A stretch of 64,000 bases of DNA from Pseudomonas sp. GL-B-19 (GCF_019956415.1 NZ_JAHBDK010000031.1:62001-126000); one strand, 5' to 3'; counted from the stretch's first letter, positions 15,058-26,812 are shown. The notes: generated from the sequence alone by a model not told the origin. Translations and numbers: made by a program.

Positions 15058-16395
15058 ATGAGTAAAAAATACTTTGGCACCGACGGTATTCGTGGCCGGG
15101 TCGGTGAATACCCGATCACTCCTGATTTCATGCTCAAGCTCGGTTGGGCTGCGGGCATGGCGTTCCGCAAGATGGGCGCCTGCAAGGTGTTGGTAGGCAA
15201 AGACACCCGAATCTCCGGTTATATGTTCGAGTCGGCACTCGAGGCCGGTCTGACGTCGGCAGGCGCTGACGTGATGCTGCTGGGCCCGATGCCTACACCG
15301 GCGATCGCCTACCTGACGCGCACCTTTCATGCCGAAGCCGGTATCGTGATCAGTGCCTCGCACAATCCTCACGATGACAATGGCATCAAGTTCTTCTCCG
15401 GAAAGGGCACCAAGCTTCCGGATGAAGTCGAGTTGATGATTGAAGAGTTGCTCGATACGCCGATGACCGTGGTTGAGTCGAGCAAGATCGGTAAAGTGTC
15501 ACGTATCAACGACGCCTCTGGCCGTTATATCGAATTCTGCAAAAGCAGCGTCCCGACCAGTACCAGCTTCGCGGGCCTGAAGATCGTCATCGACTGCGCT
15601 CACGGCGCGACCTATAAGGTTGCCCCGAGTGTGTTTCGCGAGTTGGGGGCTGAAGTCGTTGTGCTGTCCGCTCAGCCTAACGGGCTGAACATCAATGACA
15701 ATTGCGGTTCGACCCATATGGGTCAATTGCAGGCTGCCGTATTGGCCGAACACGCCGATCTGGGTATCGCATTCGATGGTGACGGTGATCGCGTCCTGAT
15801 GGTCGATCATACGGGTGCCATTGTTGACGGTGACGAGCTGCTCTACATCATCGCCCGCGATCTGCATGAGCGAGACATGCTGCAAGGTGGCGTGGTCGGT
15901 ACGCTGATGAGCAACCTGGGTCTGGAGCTGGCGCTGGCTGATCTGTCGATTCCATTTGTGCGCGCCAACGTTGGCGACCGGTATGTCATCGCTGACTTGC
16001 TTGAGCGCAACTGGTTGGTGGGTGGTGAGAACTCGGGGCATATCGTCTGCTTTAACCACACTACTACTGGTGATGCGATCATCGCGGCATTGCAGGTTCT
16101 GATGGCGCTGAAAAGGCGTTCCGAAGGTCTGGCGCAGGCTCGTCAGGCGCTTCGTAAGTGCCCGCAGGTGCTGATCAATGTCCGATTTGGCGGTGGTTCG
16201 AATCCGCTCGAGCATCCTTCGGTCAAGGAGGCCAGCGATCGCGTCACCAAGGCTATGGCGGGTCGTGGTCGTGTGCTCTTGCGCAAGTCCGGGACAGAAC
16301 CATTGGTGCGTGTCATGGTCGAAGGCGAGGACGAAACACAGGTTCGCGGTTACGCCGAAGAGCTGGCAAAACTGGTTACTGAAGTTTCTGCCTGA
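15058..16395 (+). CDS. glmM: Phosphoglucosamine mutase
   Basis: GlmM converts glucosamine-6-phosphate to glucosamine-1-phosphate for UDP-GlcNAc, peptidoglycan and LPS. The 445-residue product shows the start [13 protein letters not shown], the phospho-serine loop [17 protein letters not shown] (Ser near 102), the metal loop DGDGDR, and the C-terminal phosphate-binding [12 protein letters not shown]. It follows folP by 16 nt. Confidence 0.97.
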   Translation: MSKKYFGTDGIRGRVGEYPITPDFMLKLGWAAGMAFRKMGACKVLVGKDTRISGYMFESALEAGLTSAGADVMLLGPMPTPAIAYLTRTFHAEAGIVISASHNPHDDNGIKFFSGKGTKLPDEVELMIEELLDTPMTVVESSKIGKVSRINDASGRYIEFCKSSVPTSTSFAGLKIVIDCAHGATYKVAPSVFRELGAEVVVLSAQPNGLNINDNCGSTHMGQLQAAVLAEHADLGIAFDGDGDRVLMVDHTGAIVDGDELLYIIARDLHERDMLQGGVVGTLMSNLGLELALADLSIPFVRANVGDRYVIADLLERNWLVGGENSGHIVCFNHTTTGDAIIAALQVLMALKRRSEGLAQARQALRKCPQVLINVRFGGGSNPLEHPSVKEASDRVTKAMAGRGRVLLRKSGTEPLVRVMVEGEDETQVRGYAEELAKLVTEVSA

Positions 16396-16461
16396 ATTCG
16401 GCTTGCCAGCCATGATTGTGTTGGGTAACATCTGCGCCCACTTTGACCGACGAGGTACAGC

Positions 16462-17217
16462 ATGCGTCGCCCTATGGTAGCTGGTAACTGGAAGATGCAC
16501 GGTACCCGCGCCAGCGTCGCTGAGCTGATCAATGGCCTTAGTCATCTGGCCTTGCCGAGCGGTGTTGATGTAGCGGTATTCCCGCCTTGCTTGCATATCA
16601 ATCAAGTGATTGATGGCTTGGAAGGAAAGTCGATTTCGGTCGGCGCGCAGAACTCTGCGGTGGAGTCCGGGCAAGGCGCATTGACCGGTGAAATCGCGCC
16701 GAGTCAGTTGGTGGACGCAGGCTGTTCCCTGGTGCTTGTCGGGCACTCTGAGCGCCGCCAGATAATGGGCGAGCGAGACGAGATGCTGATTCGCAAGTTT
16801 GCCGCGGCACAGGCATGTGGCTTGATTCCGGTGTTGTGTGTAGGGGAAACCCTTGAGCAGCGTGAAGCCGGGAAAACTCTTGAGGTTGTCGGGCGTCAGC
16901 TGGGCAGTATCATAGAGGAGCTGGGTGTCGGTGCTTTTGCAAATGCAGTAATTGCTTACGAGCCGGTCTGGGCCATTGGTACCGGGCTGACTGCTTCGCC
17001 GCAACAGGCGCAGGATGTGCATGCAGCCATTCGCGTTCAGTTGGCGGCAGAGAATTCTGAAGTCGCACAAGGTGTGCGGCTTCTATACGGCGGCAGCGTG
17101 AAGGCGGCCAATGCGGTCGAACTGTTCGGCATGCCGGATATCGATGGGGGGCTCATTGGTGGAGCTTCCCTGAATGCAGATGAGTTCGGTGCGATCTGTC
17201 GCGCCGCGGGAAACTGA
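16462..17217 (+). CDS. tpiA: Triosephosphate isomerase
   Basis: TpiA interconverts dihydroxyacetone phosphate and glyceraldehyde-3-phosphate. The 251-residue barrel carries the catalytic Lys in AGNWKMHG, the electrophilic His in VGHSERR, and the base Glu in [11 protein letters not shown], followed by the flexible loop and YGGSVKAAN. It is followed 4 nt later by secG. Confidence 0.97.
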   Translation: MRRPMVAGNWKMHGTRASVAELINGLSHLALPSGVDVAVFPPCLHINQVIDGLEGKSISVGAQNSAVESGQGALTGEIAPSQLVDAGCSLVLVGHSERRQIMGERDEMLIRKFAAAQACGLIPVLCVGETLEQREAGKTLEVVGRQLGSIIEELGVGAFANAVIAYEPVWAIGTGLTASPQQAQDVHAAIRVQLAAENSEVAQGVRLLYGGSVKAANAVELFGMPDIDGGLIGGASLNADEFGAICRAAGN

Positions 17218-17221
17218 AAAA

Positions 17222-17605
17222 ATGCTGGAAACAGTCGTAGTCGTTTTTCATCTGTTGGGTGCATTGGGCGTAGTTGCTCTGGTATTGCTGCAGCAGGGTA
17301 AAGGTGCGGATGCTGGCGCGTCTTTCGGAGCAGGTGCTTCAAATACTGTGTTCGGAAGCCAAGGTTCCTCTACCTTTCTTAGTAAGTTTACTGCTATACT
17401 TGCCGCAGGTTTTTTCATAACCAGCTTAGGGTTAGGTTACTTTGCTAAAGAGAAAGCTCACCAGCTGACTCAAGTAGGTCTCCCAAATCCAGCGGTGTTG
17501 GAAGTTCCAAAGCAGCAACCGGCTTCTGATGATGTCCCGGTGCTTCAAGAGCAAAAGTCGGCTAATCCAGCGACTGACGTGCCTCCAGCTCAAGAGCAAA
17601 AGTAA
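17222..17605 (+). CDS. secG: Protein-export membrane protein SecG
   Basis: SecG is the small accessory subunit of the SecYEG translocon. The 127-residue product has two membrane helices (about 2-22 and 52-72) joined by the conserved loop [27 protein letters not shown] sequence, then a Lys/Gln/Pro-rich cytosolic tail longer than in E. coli. ATG 17222 is chosen over an upstream in-frame codon because it gives the family start [12 protein letters not shown]. Downstream lie tRNA-Leu and tRNA-fMet. Confidence 0.95.
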   Translation: MLETVVVVFHLLGALGVVALVLLQQGKGADAGASFGAGASNTVFGSQGSSTFLSKFTAILAAGFFITSLGLGYFAKEKAHQLTQVGLPNPAVLEVPKQQPASDDVPVLQEQKSANPATDVPPAQEQK

Positions 17606-17627
17606 GAAGGGTTTCAAACGTAGTATT

Positions 17628-17713
17628 GCCGAGGTGGTGGAATTGGTAGACACGCAACCTTGAGGTGGTTGTGCCCATAGGGTGTAGGGGTTCGAGTCCC
17701 CTTCTCGGTACCA
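17628..17713 (+). tRNA. tRNA-Leu (anticodon GAG)
   Basis: The 86-nt gene folds with acceptor arm GCCGAGG, a long variable arm typical of class II tRNAs, T-loop GGTTCGAGTCC and an encoded CCA end. The anticodon loop TTGAGGT gives GAG, reading CUC/CUU leucine codons. Its position after secG is conserved. Confidence 0.95.
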
Positions 17714-17724
17714 ATTATCAGGAG

Positions 17725-17747
17725 AGCCCGCTGTTGCGGGCTTTCTT
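17725..17747 (+). terminator. Hairpin terminator after tRNA-Leu
   Basis: AGCCCGC and GCGGGCT form a 7-bp stem with a TGTT loop, followed by TTCTTG. It starts 12 nt after the tRNA. Confidence 0.65.
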
Positions 17748-17809
17748 GTAGGTGGAAGGTTACATTGACCCTGTCAGGGATCGGTCGTATACTTCCGCCC
17801 CAGCTTTGT

Positions 17810-17886
<77 letters not shown>

Positions 17887-17894
17887 GTTTAAGG

Positions 17895-17916
17895 AGCCCC
17901 TTTTAAGGGGCTTTTT
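17895..17916 (+). terminator. Terminator after tRNA-fMet
   Basis: AGCCCC and GGGGCT form a stem around a TTTTAA-type loop, followed by a T-run. It begins 8 nt after the tRNA CCA end. Confidence 0.75.
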
Positions 17917-17961
17917 GTTAGCTGGACACTTTCTACGCCGCTGTTCGACGGCGTTTCAAGG

Positions 17962-17984
17962 ATGGGCGTTTCGCCCATTTTTTT
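17962..17984 (+). terminator. Second strong terminator before rimP
   Basis: ATGGGCG and CGCCCAT form a 7-bp stem with a 3-nt loop, followed by seven T. It ends only 40 nt before the rimP start, so read-through is needed if rimP is transcribed from upstream promoters. An ACGCCG/CGGCGT stem (17935-17954) lies just before it. Confidence 0.75.
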
Positions 17985-18024
17985 ATTTTGCATAGCATGC
18001 ACATACATGCACGAGGGGGTTCAG

Positions 18025-18483
18025 GTGTCGAGCAAGCTAGAAGAGTTGCAGGCCTTGTTGGCCCCGGTGGTCGTGGCCCTGGGCTATGAATGCTGGGGTA
18101 TTGAGTTTTCGGCTCAGGGTCGTCACTCGATGTTGCGCGTTTATATCGATAAAGAGGGCGGCGTGCTGGTGGACGATTGTGCCATTGTCAGCCGTCAGAT
18201 CAGCGGTGTCCTGGATGTTGAAGATCCGATCGCCGTTGAATATACCCTTGAGGTTTCCTCGCCTGGCATGGAACGCCCGCTGTTCACTATTGAGCAGTTT
18301 GCAAAATTTGCCGGTGAACAAGTGAAGATCAAGCTGCGCTCGCCTTTTGAAGGACGACGCAACTTTCAGGGCCTTCTGCGTGGTGTAGAAGAGCAGGACG
18401 TCGTGGTGCAGGTAGAAGACCATGAGTTCCTGTTGCCGATCGATATGATCGACAAGGCCAACATTATTCCCAGTTTTGACTGA
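18025..18483 (+). CDS. rimP: Ribosome maturation factor RimP
   Basis: RimP is needed for 30S subunit assembly. The 152-residue product has the N-terminal alpha/beta domain ([18 protein letters not shown] core, [11 protein letters not shown]) and the C-terminal Sm-like barrel (FEGRRNFQG...[14 protein letters not shown]). GTG 18025 behind GAGGGGG (18013-18019) gives the family length; an upstream ATG at 18007 is possible but has no comparable site. It is the first gene of the nusA-infB operon. Confidence 0.95.
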   Translation: MSSKLEELQALLAPVVVALGYECWGIEFSAQGRHSMLRVYIDKEGGVLVDDCAIVSRQISGVLDVEDPIAVEYTLEVSSPGMERPLFTIEQFAKFAGEQVKIKLRSPFEGRRNFQGLLRGVEEQDVVVQVEDHEFLLPIDMIDKANIIPSFD

Positions 18484-18530
18484 GACGCGGATCCCGCGGA
18501 TCCAATGGCTTGCGAAAGGCGAGGCGTACG

Positions 18531-20012
18531 ATGAGCAAAGAAGTACTGCTGGTTGTTGAGTCGGTATCCAATGAAAAGGGCGTACCGGCAAACGTAATTT
18601 TTGAAGCGCTGGAGTTGGCTCTGGCCACTGCTACCAAAAAGCGTTTCGAGGACGAAGTCGATCTGCGTGTGGAAATCAATCGCCACACCGGTGCTTACGA
18701 GACATTCCGTCGCTGGACGGTCGTCGAAGAAGCAGACCTGGACGATCCGGCCATTGAAACCTGGCCGAGCAAGGTTGCCGAAACGCACCCTGGTTCCAAG
18801 GTTGGTGATGTAGTCGAAGAAAAAATTGAATCCATCGAGTTCGGCCGTATCGCTGCACAGACTGCCAAGCAAGTCATCGTGCAAAAAGTTCGTGAAGCCG
18901 AGCGCGCTCAAGTCGTTGACGCCTATCGCGAGCGCCTGGGGGAAATCATCTCCGGCACCGTGAAGAAAGTGACCCGCGACAACGTGATCGTCGATCTGGG
19001 CAACAACGCTGAAGCGTTGCTGGCTCGTGAAGACATCATTTCTCGCGAAACCTTCCGTGTCGGCGTGCGCCTGCGTGCGCTGCTCAAGGAAATCCGCACC
19101 GAGAACCGCGGCCCGCAGTTGATCCTGTCGCGTACCGCGCCGGAAATGCTGATCGAGTTGTTCCGCATCGAAGTGCCGGAAATCGCTGAAGGCCTGATCG
19201 AAGTAATGGCTGCGTCCCGTGACCCGGGTTCGCGCGCCAAGATCGCGGTCCGTTCCAAGGACAAACGCATCGACCCGCAGGGCGCTTGCATCGGTATGCG
19301 CGGTTCGCGCGTCCAGGCAGTGTCGGGTGAGTTGGGCGGTGAGCGTGTGGACATCGTCCTGTGGGACGACAACCCGGCTCAGTTTGTGATCAATGCAATG
19401 TCGCCGGCTGAAGTGGCGGCAATTATCGTTGACGAAGATGCCCATGCAATGGACATCGCCGTTGGCGCAGACAATCTGGCTCAGGCCATTGGTCGCGGTG
19501 GTCAGAACGTGCGTCTGGCTAGCCAATTGACTGGCTGGACCCTGAACGTGATGACCGAATCGGACATCCAGGCTAAGCAGCAAGCAGAAACCGGCGACAT
19601 CCTGCGCAACTTCATCGACGAGCTGGAAGTCGACGAAGACCTGGCACAGGTGCTGGTAGATGAAGGCTTCACCAGCCTGGAAGAGATTGCCTACGTACCG
19701 TTGGAAGAAATGCTCAACATCGACGGCTTTGACGAAGAAACCGTCAACGAGCTTCGCGCTCGTGCCAAGGATCGTTTGTTGACCAAAGCCATCGCTACTG
19801 AGGAAAAGCTGGCAGACGCCCATCCGGCCGAAGACCTGCTCTCGCTTGAGGGTATGGACAAGGATTTGGCGATGGAACTGGCGGTGCGCGGCGTAATTAC
19901 CCGCGAAGACCTGGCCGAGCAGTCTATTGACGACCTGCTCGACATCGACGGCATTGACGATGATCGTGCCGGCAAGTTGATCATGGCCGCCCGAGCCCAC
20001 TGGTTCGAGTAA
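18531..20012 (+). CDS. nusA: Transcription termination/antitermination factor NusA
   Basis: NusA binds RNA polymerase and nascent RNA and modulates pausing, termination and antitermination. The 493-residue product has the N-terminal polymerase-binding domain (1-125), an S1 domain (about 135-200), two KH domains (GxxG loops in [10 protein letters not shown] and [10 protein letters not shown]), and two acidic C-terminal helix-hairpin repeats. ATG 18531 gives the standard [12 protein letters not shown] start. It lies 47 nt after rimP and 27 nt before infB. Confidence 0.97.
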   Translation: MSKEVLLVVESVSNEKGVPANVIFEALELALATATKKRFEDEVDLRVEINRHTGAYETFRRWTVVEEADLDDPAIETWPSKVAETHPGSKVGDVVEEKIESIEFGRIAAQTAKQVIVQKVREAERAQVVDAYRERLGEIISGTVKKVTRDNVIVDLGNNAEALLAREDIISRETFRVGVRLRALLKEIRTENRGPQLILSRTAPEMLIELFRIEVPEIAEGLIEVMAASRDPGSRAKIAVRSKDKRIDPQGACIGMRGSRVQAVSGELGGERVDIVLWDDNPAQFVINAMSPAEVAAIIVDEDAHAMDIAVGADNLAQAIGRGGQNVRLASQLTGWTLNVMTESDIQAKQQAETGDILRNFIDELEVDEDLAQVLVDEGFTSLEEIAYVPLEEMLNIDGFDEETVNELRARAKDRLLTKAIATEEKLADAHPAEDLLSLEGMDKDLAMELAVRGVITREDLAEQSIDDLLDIDGIDDDRAGKLIMAARAHWFE

Positions 20013-20039
20013 TTAGGCGCGGCCTGAGGAGAGAAGTGC

Positions 20040-22571
20040 ATGACGCAAGTCACGGTGAAACAACTGGCCGATGAGGTCAAAACACCGGTAGAGCGCCTGT
20101 TGCAGCAGATGCGTGAGGCAGGTCTGCCGCACACCGCCGCCGAAGAAAATGTGACTGACAGTGAGAAGCAATCTTTGCTGACTCATTTGAAAAGCAGCCA
20201 CAAGGCGAAAGTGGAAGAACCACGCAAGATCACGCTGCAGCGTAAAACCACCAGCACCCTGCGTGTTGCTGGCAGCAAAAGCATCAGCGTTGAAGTGCGT
20301 AAAAAGAAAGTTTTCGTACAGCGCAGCCCGGAAGAAATCGAAGCCGAGCGCAAACGTGAACTGGAAGAACGTCGCGCAGTAGAAAATGCTGCTCGTCAGA
20401 AGGCTGAAGAAGAAGCCAAGCGTCGCGCCGAAGAAGAAGCGCGTCGCCAGCCTGCTGCTGCGCAATCTGGTACTTCCAACGCTGTTGCAGCGCCTGCTGC
20501 AGTTGCCGAACCTGTGCGTGAAAGCGCGCCGGTTGTCGCCGCTGCTCCAGCCCCGTCTGCCGACGTTCGTAACAAGCAGAACGAACAGCGCCGTCCGGAC
20601 AAACCACGTGCCGACGATAACAATCGTCGCAGCGGCGGTGGCGATGGCGAGCGCAAAAACGCTCCGCATCGTGCTTCGGTCAAAGAGAAAGCGCCTGCTC
20701 CACGTGTTGCGCCACGTACTACCGACGAAGAAAGCGATGGCTTCCGTCGTGGTGGTCGCGGCAAGGCCAAGCTGAAGAAACGCAACGCCCACGGTTTCCA
20801 GAGCCCAACCGGCCCTGTCGTGCGTGATGTGCAGATTGGCGAGACCATCACTGTTGGCGATCTCGCCAATCAGATGTCGGTCAAGGCTGCTGAAATCATC
20901 AAGTTCATGTTCAAACTGGGTACTCCAGCGACCATCAACCAGGTGCTTGATCAGGAAACTGCTCAGCTGGTAGCCGAAGAACTGGGCCACAAAGTGACCC
21001 TGGTCAGCGACACCGCTCTGGAAGATTCCCTGGCCGAGTCCCTGAAGTTTGAAGGTGAGACGTTCTCCCGTGCACCGGTTGTGACCGTAATGGGCCACGT
21101 TGACCACGGTAAAACCTCGCTGCTCGACTACATCCGTCGTGCCAAGGTAGCTGCTGGCGAAGCCGGCGGTATCACCCAGCACATCGGTGCGTACCACGTT
21201 GAAACTGATCGCGGCATGGTCACTTTCCTCGACACCCCGGGTCACGCCGCGTTTACCGCAATGCGTGCCCGTGGTGCCAAGGCGACCGATATCGTGATCC
21301 TGGTGGTTGCAGCGGACGACGGCGTGATGCCGCAGACCATTGAAGCCGTTCAGCACGCCAAGGCTGCCGGTGTTCCACTGGTTGTTGCAGTGAACAAAAT
21401 CGACAAGCCGGGCGCTGATCTCGATCGCATCCGTAGCGAACTGTCGGTTCACGGCGTGACCTCGGAAGAGTGGGGCGGCGACACCCCGTTCGTATCGGTT
21501 TCGGCGAAAGTCGGTACTGGCGTGGACGAGTTGCTCGAAGCTGTTCTGCTGCAAGCTGAAGTTCTCGAACTGAAAGCGACTCCATCGGCTCCAGGCCGTG
21601 GCGTCGTGGTTGAATCGCGTCTCGACAAAGGTCGTGGCCCGGTAGCTACCGTTCTGGTTCAAGACGGTACCCTGCGCCAAGGCGACATGGTCCTGGTCGG
21701 TTCGAATTATGGCCGGGTACGTGCCATGCTCGACGAGAACGGCAAGCCGATCAAAGAAGCCGGTCCTTCCATCCCTGTCGAGATCCTCGGCCTGGACGGT
21801 ACCCCGGACGCTGGCGATGAGATGAGCGTGCTGTCGGACGAGAAGAAAGCCCGTGAAGTGGCTCTATTCCGTCAAGGCAAGTTCCGCGAAGTCAAGCTGG
21901 CCCGTGCTCACGCCGGCAAGCTGGAAAACATCTTCGAAAACATGGGCCAGGCAGAGAAGAAGACGCTCAACATCGTCCTCAAATCCGACGTCCGTGGTTC
22001 GCTGGAAGCGTTGAACGGTGCCTTGAACGGCCTGGGTAATGACGAAGTGCAAGTGCGTGTTGTCGGTGGCGGTGTCGGTGGTATCACCGAGTCCGACGCC
22101 AACCTGGCACTGGCCTCCAATGCTGTACTGTTTGGCTTCAACGTGCGTGCCGATGCGGGCGCTCGCAAGATCGTCGAGCAGGAAGGTCTGGATATGCGTT
22201 ACTACAACGTGATCTACGACATCATCGAAGACGTCAAGAAAGCCCTCACCGGTATGCTGGGCAGCGATGTTCGCGAGAACATCCTGGGTACCGCTGAAGT
22301 GCGAGACGTGTTCCGTTCGCCGAAGTTTGGCGCGATCGCCGGTTGCATGGTTATCGAAGGTGTTGTTCACCGTAACCGTCCAATCCGTGTACTACGTGAA
22401 GACATCGTTATCTTCGAAGGCGAGCTGGAATCCCTGCGCCGCTTCAAGGATGACGCTTCCGAAGTACGTGCCGGCATGGAATGCGGTATCGGCGTCAAGA
22501 GCTACAACGACGTCAAAGCTGGCGACAAGATCGAAGTCTACGAGAAGGTTCAGGTTGCTCGCAGCCTCTAA
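20040..22571 (+). CDS. infB: Translation initiation factor IF-2
   Basis: IF-2 is the GTPase that recruits fMet-tRNA to the 30S subunit and promotes subunit joining. The 843-residue product has an N-terminal IF2 domain, a long Lys/Glu/Ala-rich charged linker (about residues 70-260), the G domain with GHVDHGKT at 352-359, DTPGHAAF and NKID, and C-terminal domains binding fMet-tRNA. The initiator tRNA gene sits upstream in the same cluster. Confidence 0.97.
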   Translation: MTQVTVKQLADEVKTPVERLLQQMREAGLPHTAAEENVTDSEKQSLLTHLKSSHKAKVEEPRKITLQRKTTSTLRVAGSKSISVEVRKKKVFVQRSPEEIEAERKRELEERRAVENAARQKAEEEAKRRAEEEARRQPAAAQSGTSNAVAAPAAVAEPVRESAPVVAAAPAPSADVRNKQNEQRRPDKPRADDNNRRSGGGDGERKNAPHRASVKEKAPAPRVAPRTTDEESDGFRRGGRGKAKLKKRNAHGFQSPTGPVVRDVQIGETITVGDLANQMSVKAAEIIKFMFKLGTPATINQVLDQETAQLVAEELGHKVTLVSDTALEDSLAESLKFEGETFSRAPVVTVMGHVDHGKTSLLDYIRRAKVAAGEAGGITQHIGAYHVETDRGMVTFLDTPGHAAFTAMRARGAKATDIVILVVAADDGVMPQTIEAVQHAKAAGVPLVVAVNKIDKPGADLDRIRSELSVHGVTSEEWGGDTPFVSVSAKVGTGVDELLEAVLLQAEVLELKATPSAPGRGVVVESRLDKGRGPVATVLVQDGTLRQGDMVLVGSNYGRVRAMLDENGKPIKEAGPSIPVEILGLDGTPDAGDEMSVLSDEKKAREVALFRQGKFREVKLARAHAGKLENIFENMGQAEKKTLNIVLKSDVRGSLEALNGALNGLGNDEVQVRVVGGGVGGITESDANLALASNAVLFGFNVRADAGARKIVEQEGLDMRYYNVIYDIIEDVKKALTGMLGSDVRENILGTAEVRDVFRSPKFGAIAGCMVIEGVVHRNRPIRVLREDIVIFEGELESLRRFKDDASEVRAGMECGIGVKSYNDVKAGDKIEVYEKVQVARSL

Positions 22572-22642
22572 CTTGCGCACTTCAAGGGCCACGGTGAGCC
22601 GCCGCATGCAGATGCGCGGCACGGCGTCAGGACTCTAAACGC

Positions 22643-22678
22643 AACGCCCGGTCTGGCTTTTGTCAGGCCGGGCGTTTG
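22643..22678 (+). terminator. Hairpin between infB and rbfA
   Basis: AACGCCCGG (22643-22651) pairs with CCGGGCGTT (22668-22676), with further inner CTG/CAG pairing. Only three T follow, so it may be a partial terminator or processing site that lowers distal expression. Confidence 0.6.
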
Positions 22679-22730
22679 CCGCTTTCAGACCCCTCGGGTT
22701 TCACCGTGGGGCAGTAACAGGTAACAAGAC

Positions 22731-23132
22731 ATGGCAAAAGAATACAGCCGTACCCAACGTATCGGCGATCAGATGCAGCGTGAGCTGGCACAGCTGATCC
22801 GTCGTGAAGTCAAAGACCCGCGCGTCGGCCTGGTCACCATTACCGCTGTTGAAGTCAGCCGTGACGTCGGTCACGCCAAGATCTTCATCACCGTGATGGG
22901 GCAGGACAACGCCGAAGACATCGCACAAAGCATCAAGGTGCTCAACTCCGCCGCTGGTTTCCTGCGTATGCAGTTGGCTCGTGAAATGAAGTTGCGCAGC
23001 GTTCCTCAGCTGCACTTCCACTACGACGAAAGCGTCGTGCGTGGCGCGCATCTGTCGGCCCTGATCGAGCGAGCGGTGGCTGAAGACAATCAGCACCCGG
23101 TAGCCGCTGAACCCGAAGACGCCAAGGAGTAA
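22731..23132 (+). CDS. rbfA: 30S ribosome-binding factor RbfA
   Basis: RbfA is a KH-like protein required for 16S rRNA 5' end maturation and cold adaptation. The 133-residue product begins [19 protein letters not shown] and carries [19 protein letters not shown] and the helix [18 protein letters not shown], both diagnostic. A 159-nt gap with a hairpin separates it from infB; truB follows after 3 nt. Confidence 0.96.
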   Translation: MAKEYSRTQRIGDQMQRELAQLIRREVKDPRVGLVTITAVEVSRDVGHAKIFITVMGQDNAEDIAQSIKVLNSAAGFLRMQLAREMKLRSVPQLHFHYDESVVRGAHLSALIERAVAEDNQHPVAAEPEDAKE

Positions 23133-23135
23133 TCG

Positions 23136-24053
23136 GTGGCTCAGGTCAAACGTATCCGTCGTAACGTCAGCGGTATCATCTTGCTCGACAAACCGTTGGG
23201 GTTCACCTCCAACGCCGCGTTGCAGAAGGTTCGCTGGTTGCTCAACGCCGAGAAGGCCGGGCACACCGGTAGTCTTGATCCGCTGGCCACCGGGGTGTTG
23301 CCATTGTGCTTCGGTGAGGCCACCAAGTTCTCGCAGTACCTGCTCGATTCCGACAAGGGTTACGAAACCCTGGCGCAACTGGGCAAAACCACCACCACGG
23401 CCGATGCCGAGGGTGAAGTTTTGCAGGAACGCCCGGTGACCGTTGGTCGCGCGGATGTCGAGGCTGTTTTACCCGGTTTTCGTGGGCAAATCAGTCAGAT
23501 ACCGCCGATGTACTCGGCACTCAAGCGTGATGGGCAGCCGCTGTACAAGCTGGCCCGTGCAGGCGAAGTAGTGGAGCGCGAACCGCGTTCTGTTACTATT
23601 GCGCGCTTGGAATTGCTGGCCTTTGAAGGTGATACTGCGCGGCTTGCGGTGGATTGCAGCAAAGGCACCTATATCCGCACCCTGGTGGAGGATATCGGTG
23701 AGAAACTCGGTTGTGGCGCTTACGTTGCTGAATTGCGACGTACCCAGGCCGGGCCTTTCACGCTGGCGCAGACAGTCACGCTTGAAGAGTTGGAAGCGGT
23801 ACATGCCGAAGGCGGCAATGAAGCGGTTGATCGCTTCCTGATGCCATCGGACAGCGGCCTGCTGGATTGGCCGCTGTTGCAGTTCTCGGAGCACAGCTCG
23901 TTCTACTGGCTTAACGGCCAACCGGTACGAGCCCCGGACGCACCGAAGTTCGGCATGGTACGGGTACAGGATCACAACGGTCGCTTCATCGGTATCGGTG
24001 AAGTGAGCGAAGACGGGCGCATCGCGCCGCGTCGACTGATTCGGTCAGAATGA
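23136..24053 (+). CDS. truB: tRNA pseudouridine(55) synthase TruB
   Basis: TruB makes the universal pseudouridine 55 in the tRNA T-loop. The 305-residue product shows the catalytic Asp motif [15 protein letters not shown] (Asp near residue 48), [26 protein letters not shown] and a C-terminal PUA-type domain. The start is GTG 23136, with AAGGAG overlapping the end of rbfA. Confidence 0.96.
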   Translation: MAQVKRIRRNVSGIILLDKPLGFTSNAALQKVRWLLNAEKAGHTGSLDPLATGVLPLCFGEATKFSQYLLDSDKGYETLAQLGKTTTTADAEGEVLQERPVTVGRADVEAVLPGFRGQISQIPPMYSALKRDGQPLYKLARAGEVVEREPRSVTIARLELLAFEGDTARLAVDCSKGTYIRTLVEDIGEKLGCGAYVAELRRTQAGPFTLAQTVTLEELEAVHAEGGNEAVDRFLMPSDSGLLDWPLLQFSEHSSFYWLNGQPVRAPDAPKFGMVRVQDHNGRFIGIGEVSEDGRIAPRRLIRSE

Positions 24054-24103
24054 CCGGACGAGGGTGGCTGTTAACAGGCACGGTCACTACTCATTTTTAG
24101 ATA

Positions 24104-24147
24104 CAGGGATTTGTCCCTGGCCTGTTGAAGCTGTTTCTTTGAAACAG
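24104..24147 (+). promoter_or_regulatory. rpsO leader hairpins
   Basis: Two stem-loops precede rpsO: CAGGGA/TCCCTG (24104-24119) and CTGTTTC/GAAACAG (24131-24147). In other bacteria S15 represses its own mRNA by binding a leader structure overlapping the start. Whether these stems do so here is inference. Confidence 0.45.
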
Positions 24148-24170
24148 TTTCCTGATAAAAGGATTGCCTC

Positions 24171-24440
24171 ATGGCTCTCGACGTTCAAGAAAAAGCTCAA
24201 ATCGTAGCTGACTACCAGCAAGCTGTTGGTGACACTGGTTCGCCAGAAGTGCAAGTTGCACTGCTGACCCACAACATCAACAAGCTGCAAGGTCACTTCA
24301 AGGCCAACGGTAAAGATCACCACTCCCGTCGTGGTCTGATCCGTATGGTAAACCAGCGCCGTAAGCTGCTGGACTACCTGAAAGGCAAGGATCTGGGTCG
24401 TTATCAGACTCTGATCGGTCGCCTGGGTCTGCGTCGCTAA
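24171..24440 (+). CDS. rpsO: 30S ribosomal protein S15
   Basis: S15 binds the central domain of 16S rRNA early in 30S assembly. The 89-residue basic product has the signature [12 protein letters not shown] and [21 protein letters not shown]. The spacing to truB (117 nt) and pnp (195 nt) matches the conserved truB-rpsO-pnp order. Confidence 0.97.
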   Translation: MALDVQEKAQIVADYQQAVGDTGSPEVQVALLTHNINKLQGHFKANGKDHHSRRGLIRMVNQRRKLLDYLKGKDLGRYQTLIGRLGLRR

Positions 24441-24474
24441 TAAGCGATTGCGCTAGAGGTTGGTTGTCTGTCGC

Positions 24475-24504
24475 GCGTCAGTGGATTTCCCGCTGGCGCA
24501 TGGC
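24475..24504 (+). other. Hairpin in the rpsO-pnp intergenic leader
   Basis: GCGTCAG and CTGGCGC (one wobble) can pair around a short loop in the 195-nt gap before pnp. In E. coli the pnp leader is cleaved by RNase III as part of autoregulation; a similar role here is only a suggestion. Confidence 0.35.
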
Positions 24505-24635
24505 AGGCTCCCAGCCTCAAGTTTTATCTGGATATACGTTTTACCCTGGACAGGCGTTGGGCCGATTCCCGACATTGCCCAAGAATTTCGCAAGAAGACA
24601 AGTTCCCCAAGAGCCACAAAAGAAGGTAGGACACC

Positions 24636-26741
24636 GTGAACCCGGTAATCAAAAAATTCCAGTTCGGTCAGTCGACCGTTACCCTCGAGACTGGCCGCAT
24701 CGCCCGTCAGGCCTCCGGCGCAGTATTGGTCACCGTTGACGACGACGTCAGCGTATTGGTGACTGTCGTTGGTGCCAAGCAAGCCGATCCAGGCAAGGGC
24801 TTTTTCCCTCTGTCCGTTCACTACCAGGAAAAAACTTACGCTGCCGGTAAGATCCCTGGCGGTTTCTTCAAGCGCGAAGGCCGTCCTTCCGAGAAAGAAA
24901 CCCTGACTTCCCGACTGATCGACCGTCCGATCCGTCCGCTGTTCCCAGAAGGCTTCATGAACGAAGTGCAGGTTGTCTGCACCGTCGTTTCCACCAGCAA
25001 GAAGACCGATCCGGACATCGCTGCGATGATCGGTACTTCGGCTGCCCTGGCTATCTCCGGCATTCCTTTCGATGGCCCGATCGGCGCTGCCCGCGTTGCG
25101 TTCCACGAAAGCACCGGTTACCTGCTGAACCCGACTTACGAACAACAGAAAGCTTCGAGCCTGGACATGGTCGTTGCCGGTACTTCGGAAGCCGTGTTGA
25201 TGGTTGAATCGGAAGCCAAAGAGCTGACCGAAGACCAGATGCTGGGCGCGGTACTGTTTGCTCACGACGAGTTCCAGGTTGTGATCAACGCTGTTAAAGA
25301 ACTGGCCGCTGAAGCTGCCAAGCCGACCTGGACCTGGGCTCCACAGCCTGAAGCCACCGCACTGCTGGGCGCTATCCGTGCCGAGTTCGGCGACGCGATC
25401 TCCCAGGCTTACACCATCACCATCAAGGCCGACCGTTACGCTCGTCTGGGCGAACTGAAAGACCAGGTGGTTGCCAAGCTGTCCGGTGAAGAAGGCCAGC
25501 CTTCTTCCAGCGAAGTCAAAGCTGCTTTCGGCGAAATCGAATACCGCACCGTTCGCGAAAACATCGTAAACGGCAAGCCACGTATCGACGGTCGCGACAC
25601 CAAGACCGTACGTCCGTTGAACATCGAAGTCGGTGTTCTGCCAAAGACCCACGGTTCGGCTCTGTTCACCCGTGGCGAAACCCAGGCTCTGGTAGTCGCG
25701 ACTCTGGGTACTGCCCGTGACGCACAGCTGCTGGACACCCTGGAAGGCGAGAAAAAAGACCCGTTCATGCTGCACTACAACTTCCCTCCGTTCTCGGTAG
25801 GTGAGTGTGGTCGCATGGGTGGCGCTGGTCGTCGCGAAATCGGTCACGGCCGTCTGGCCCGTCGTTCGATTGCAGCCATGCTGCCTGCCGCTGACGTGTT
25901 CCCGTACACCATTCGTGTTGTGTCGGAAATCACCGAGTCCAACGGTTCGAGCTCCATGGCTTCGGTCTGCGGCGCTTCCCTGGCCCTGATGGATGCCGGC
26001 GTTCCGATGAAGGCACCAGTTGCCGGTATCGCCATGGGTCTGGTTAAAGAAGGCGAGAAATTCGCCATCCTGACCGACATCCTGGGTGACGAAGACCACC
26101 TGGGCGACATGGACTTCAAAGTAGCCGGTACCGCCAAAGGTGTTACCGCGCTGCAGATGGACATCAAGATCAAAGGCATCACCGAAGAAATCATGGAAAT
26201 CGCTCTGGGCCAAGCCCTGGAAGCGCGCCTGAACATCCTCGGTCAGATGAACCAGATCATTGGCCAGTCGCGTACCGAACTGTCGGAAAACGCTCCGACC
26301 ATGATCGCGATGAAAATCGACACCGACAAAATCCGTGACGTTATCGGTAAAGGTGGCGCGACCATTCGTGCGATCTGTGAAGAGACCAAGGCTTCGATCG
26401 ACATCGAAGACGACGGCTCGATCAAGATCTTCGGCGAAACCAAGGAAGCGGCTGAAGCAGCACGTCAACGCGTTCTGGGCATCACCGCTGAAGCTGAAAT
26501 TGGCAAGATCTACGTTGGTAAGGTTGAACGCATCGTCGACTTCGGCGCATTCGTCAACATCCTGCCAGGCAAGGACGGTCTGGTTCACATCTCGATGCTG
26601 AGCGACGCTCGCGTAGAGAAAGTGACCGACATCCTGAAAGAAGGCCAGGAAGTGGAAGTACTGGTACTGGACGTGGACAACCGCGGCCGTATCAAGCTGT
26701 CCATCAAAGACGTAGCAGCAGCCAAGGCTTCGGGCGTTTAA
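24636..26741 (+). CDS. pnp: Polyribonucleotide nucleotidyltransferase (PNPase)
   Basis: PNPase is the phosphorolytic 3'-5' exoribonuclease of the RNA degradosome. The 701-residue product has two RNase PH domains (about 1-225 and 310-545) around an all-helical linker, then KH ([12 protein letters not shown]) and S1 domains ([19 protein letters not shown]). The start is GTG 24636 after GGTAGG. An intrinsic terminator lies 32 nt past the stop codon. Confidence 0.97.
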   Translation: MNPVIKKFQFGQSTVTLETGRIARQASGAVLVTVDDDVSVLVTVVGAKQADPGKGFFPLSVHYQEKTYAAGKIPGGFFKREGRPSEKETLTSRLIDRPIRPLFPEGFMNEVQVVCTVVSTSKKTDPDIAAMIGTSAALAISGIPFDGPIGAARVAFHESTGYLLNPTYEQQKASSLDMVVAGTSEAVLMVESEAKELTEDQMLGAVLFAHDEFQVVINAVKELAAEAAKPTWTWAPQPEATALLGAIRAEFGDAISQAYTITIKADRYARLGELKDQVVAKLSGEEGQPSSSEVKAAFGEIEYRTVRENIVNGKPRIDGRDTKTVRPLNIEVGVLPKTHGSALFTRGETQALVVATLGTARDAQLLDTLEGEKKDPFMLHYNFPPFSVGECGRMGGAGRREIGHGRLARRSIAAMLPAADVFPYTIRVVSEITESNGSSSMASVCGASLALMDAGVPMKAPVAGIAMGLVKEGEKFAILTDILGDEDHLGDMDFKVAGTAKGVTALQMDIKIKGITEEIMEIALGQALEARLNILGQMNQIIGQSRTELSENAPTMIAMKIDTDKIRDVIGKGGATIRAICEETKASIDIEDDGSIKIFGETKEAAEAARQRVLGITAEAEIGKIYVGKVERIVDFGAFVNILPGKDGLVHISMLSDARVEKVTDILKEGQEVEVLVLDVDNRGRIKLSIKDVAAAKASGV

Positions 26742-26773
26742 TCACTCCCCACGCCTGACCGCTTCAACGTTAT

Positions 26774-26812
26774 AAAAAATGCCCCGCAGTGAAAGCTGCG
26801 GGGCATTTTTTT
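26774..26812 (+). terminator. Intrinsic terminator after pnp
   Basis: AATGCCCCGCAG (26778-26789) pairs with CTGCGGGGCATT (26796-26807), flanked by an A-run before and a T-run after. It probably works in both directions and closes the rimP-pnp operon. Confidence 0.9.
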
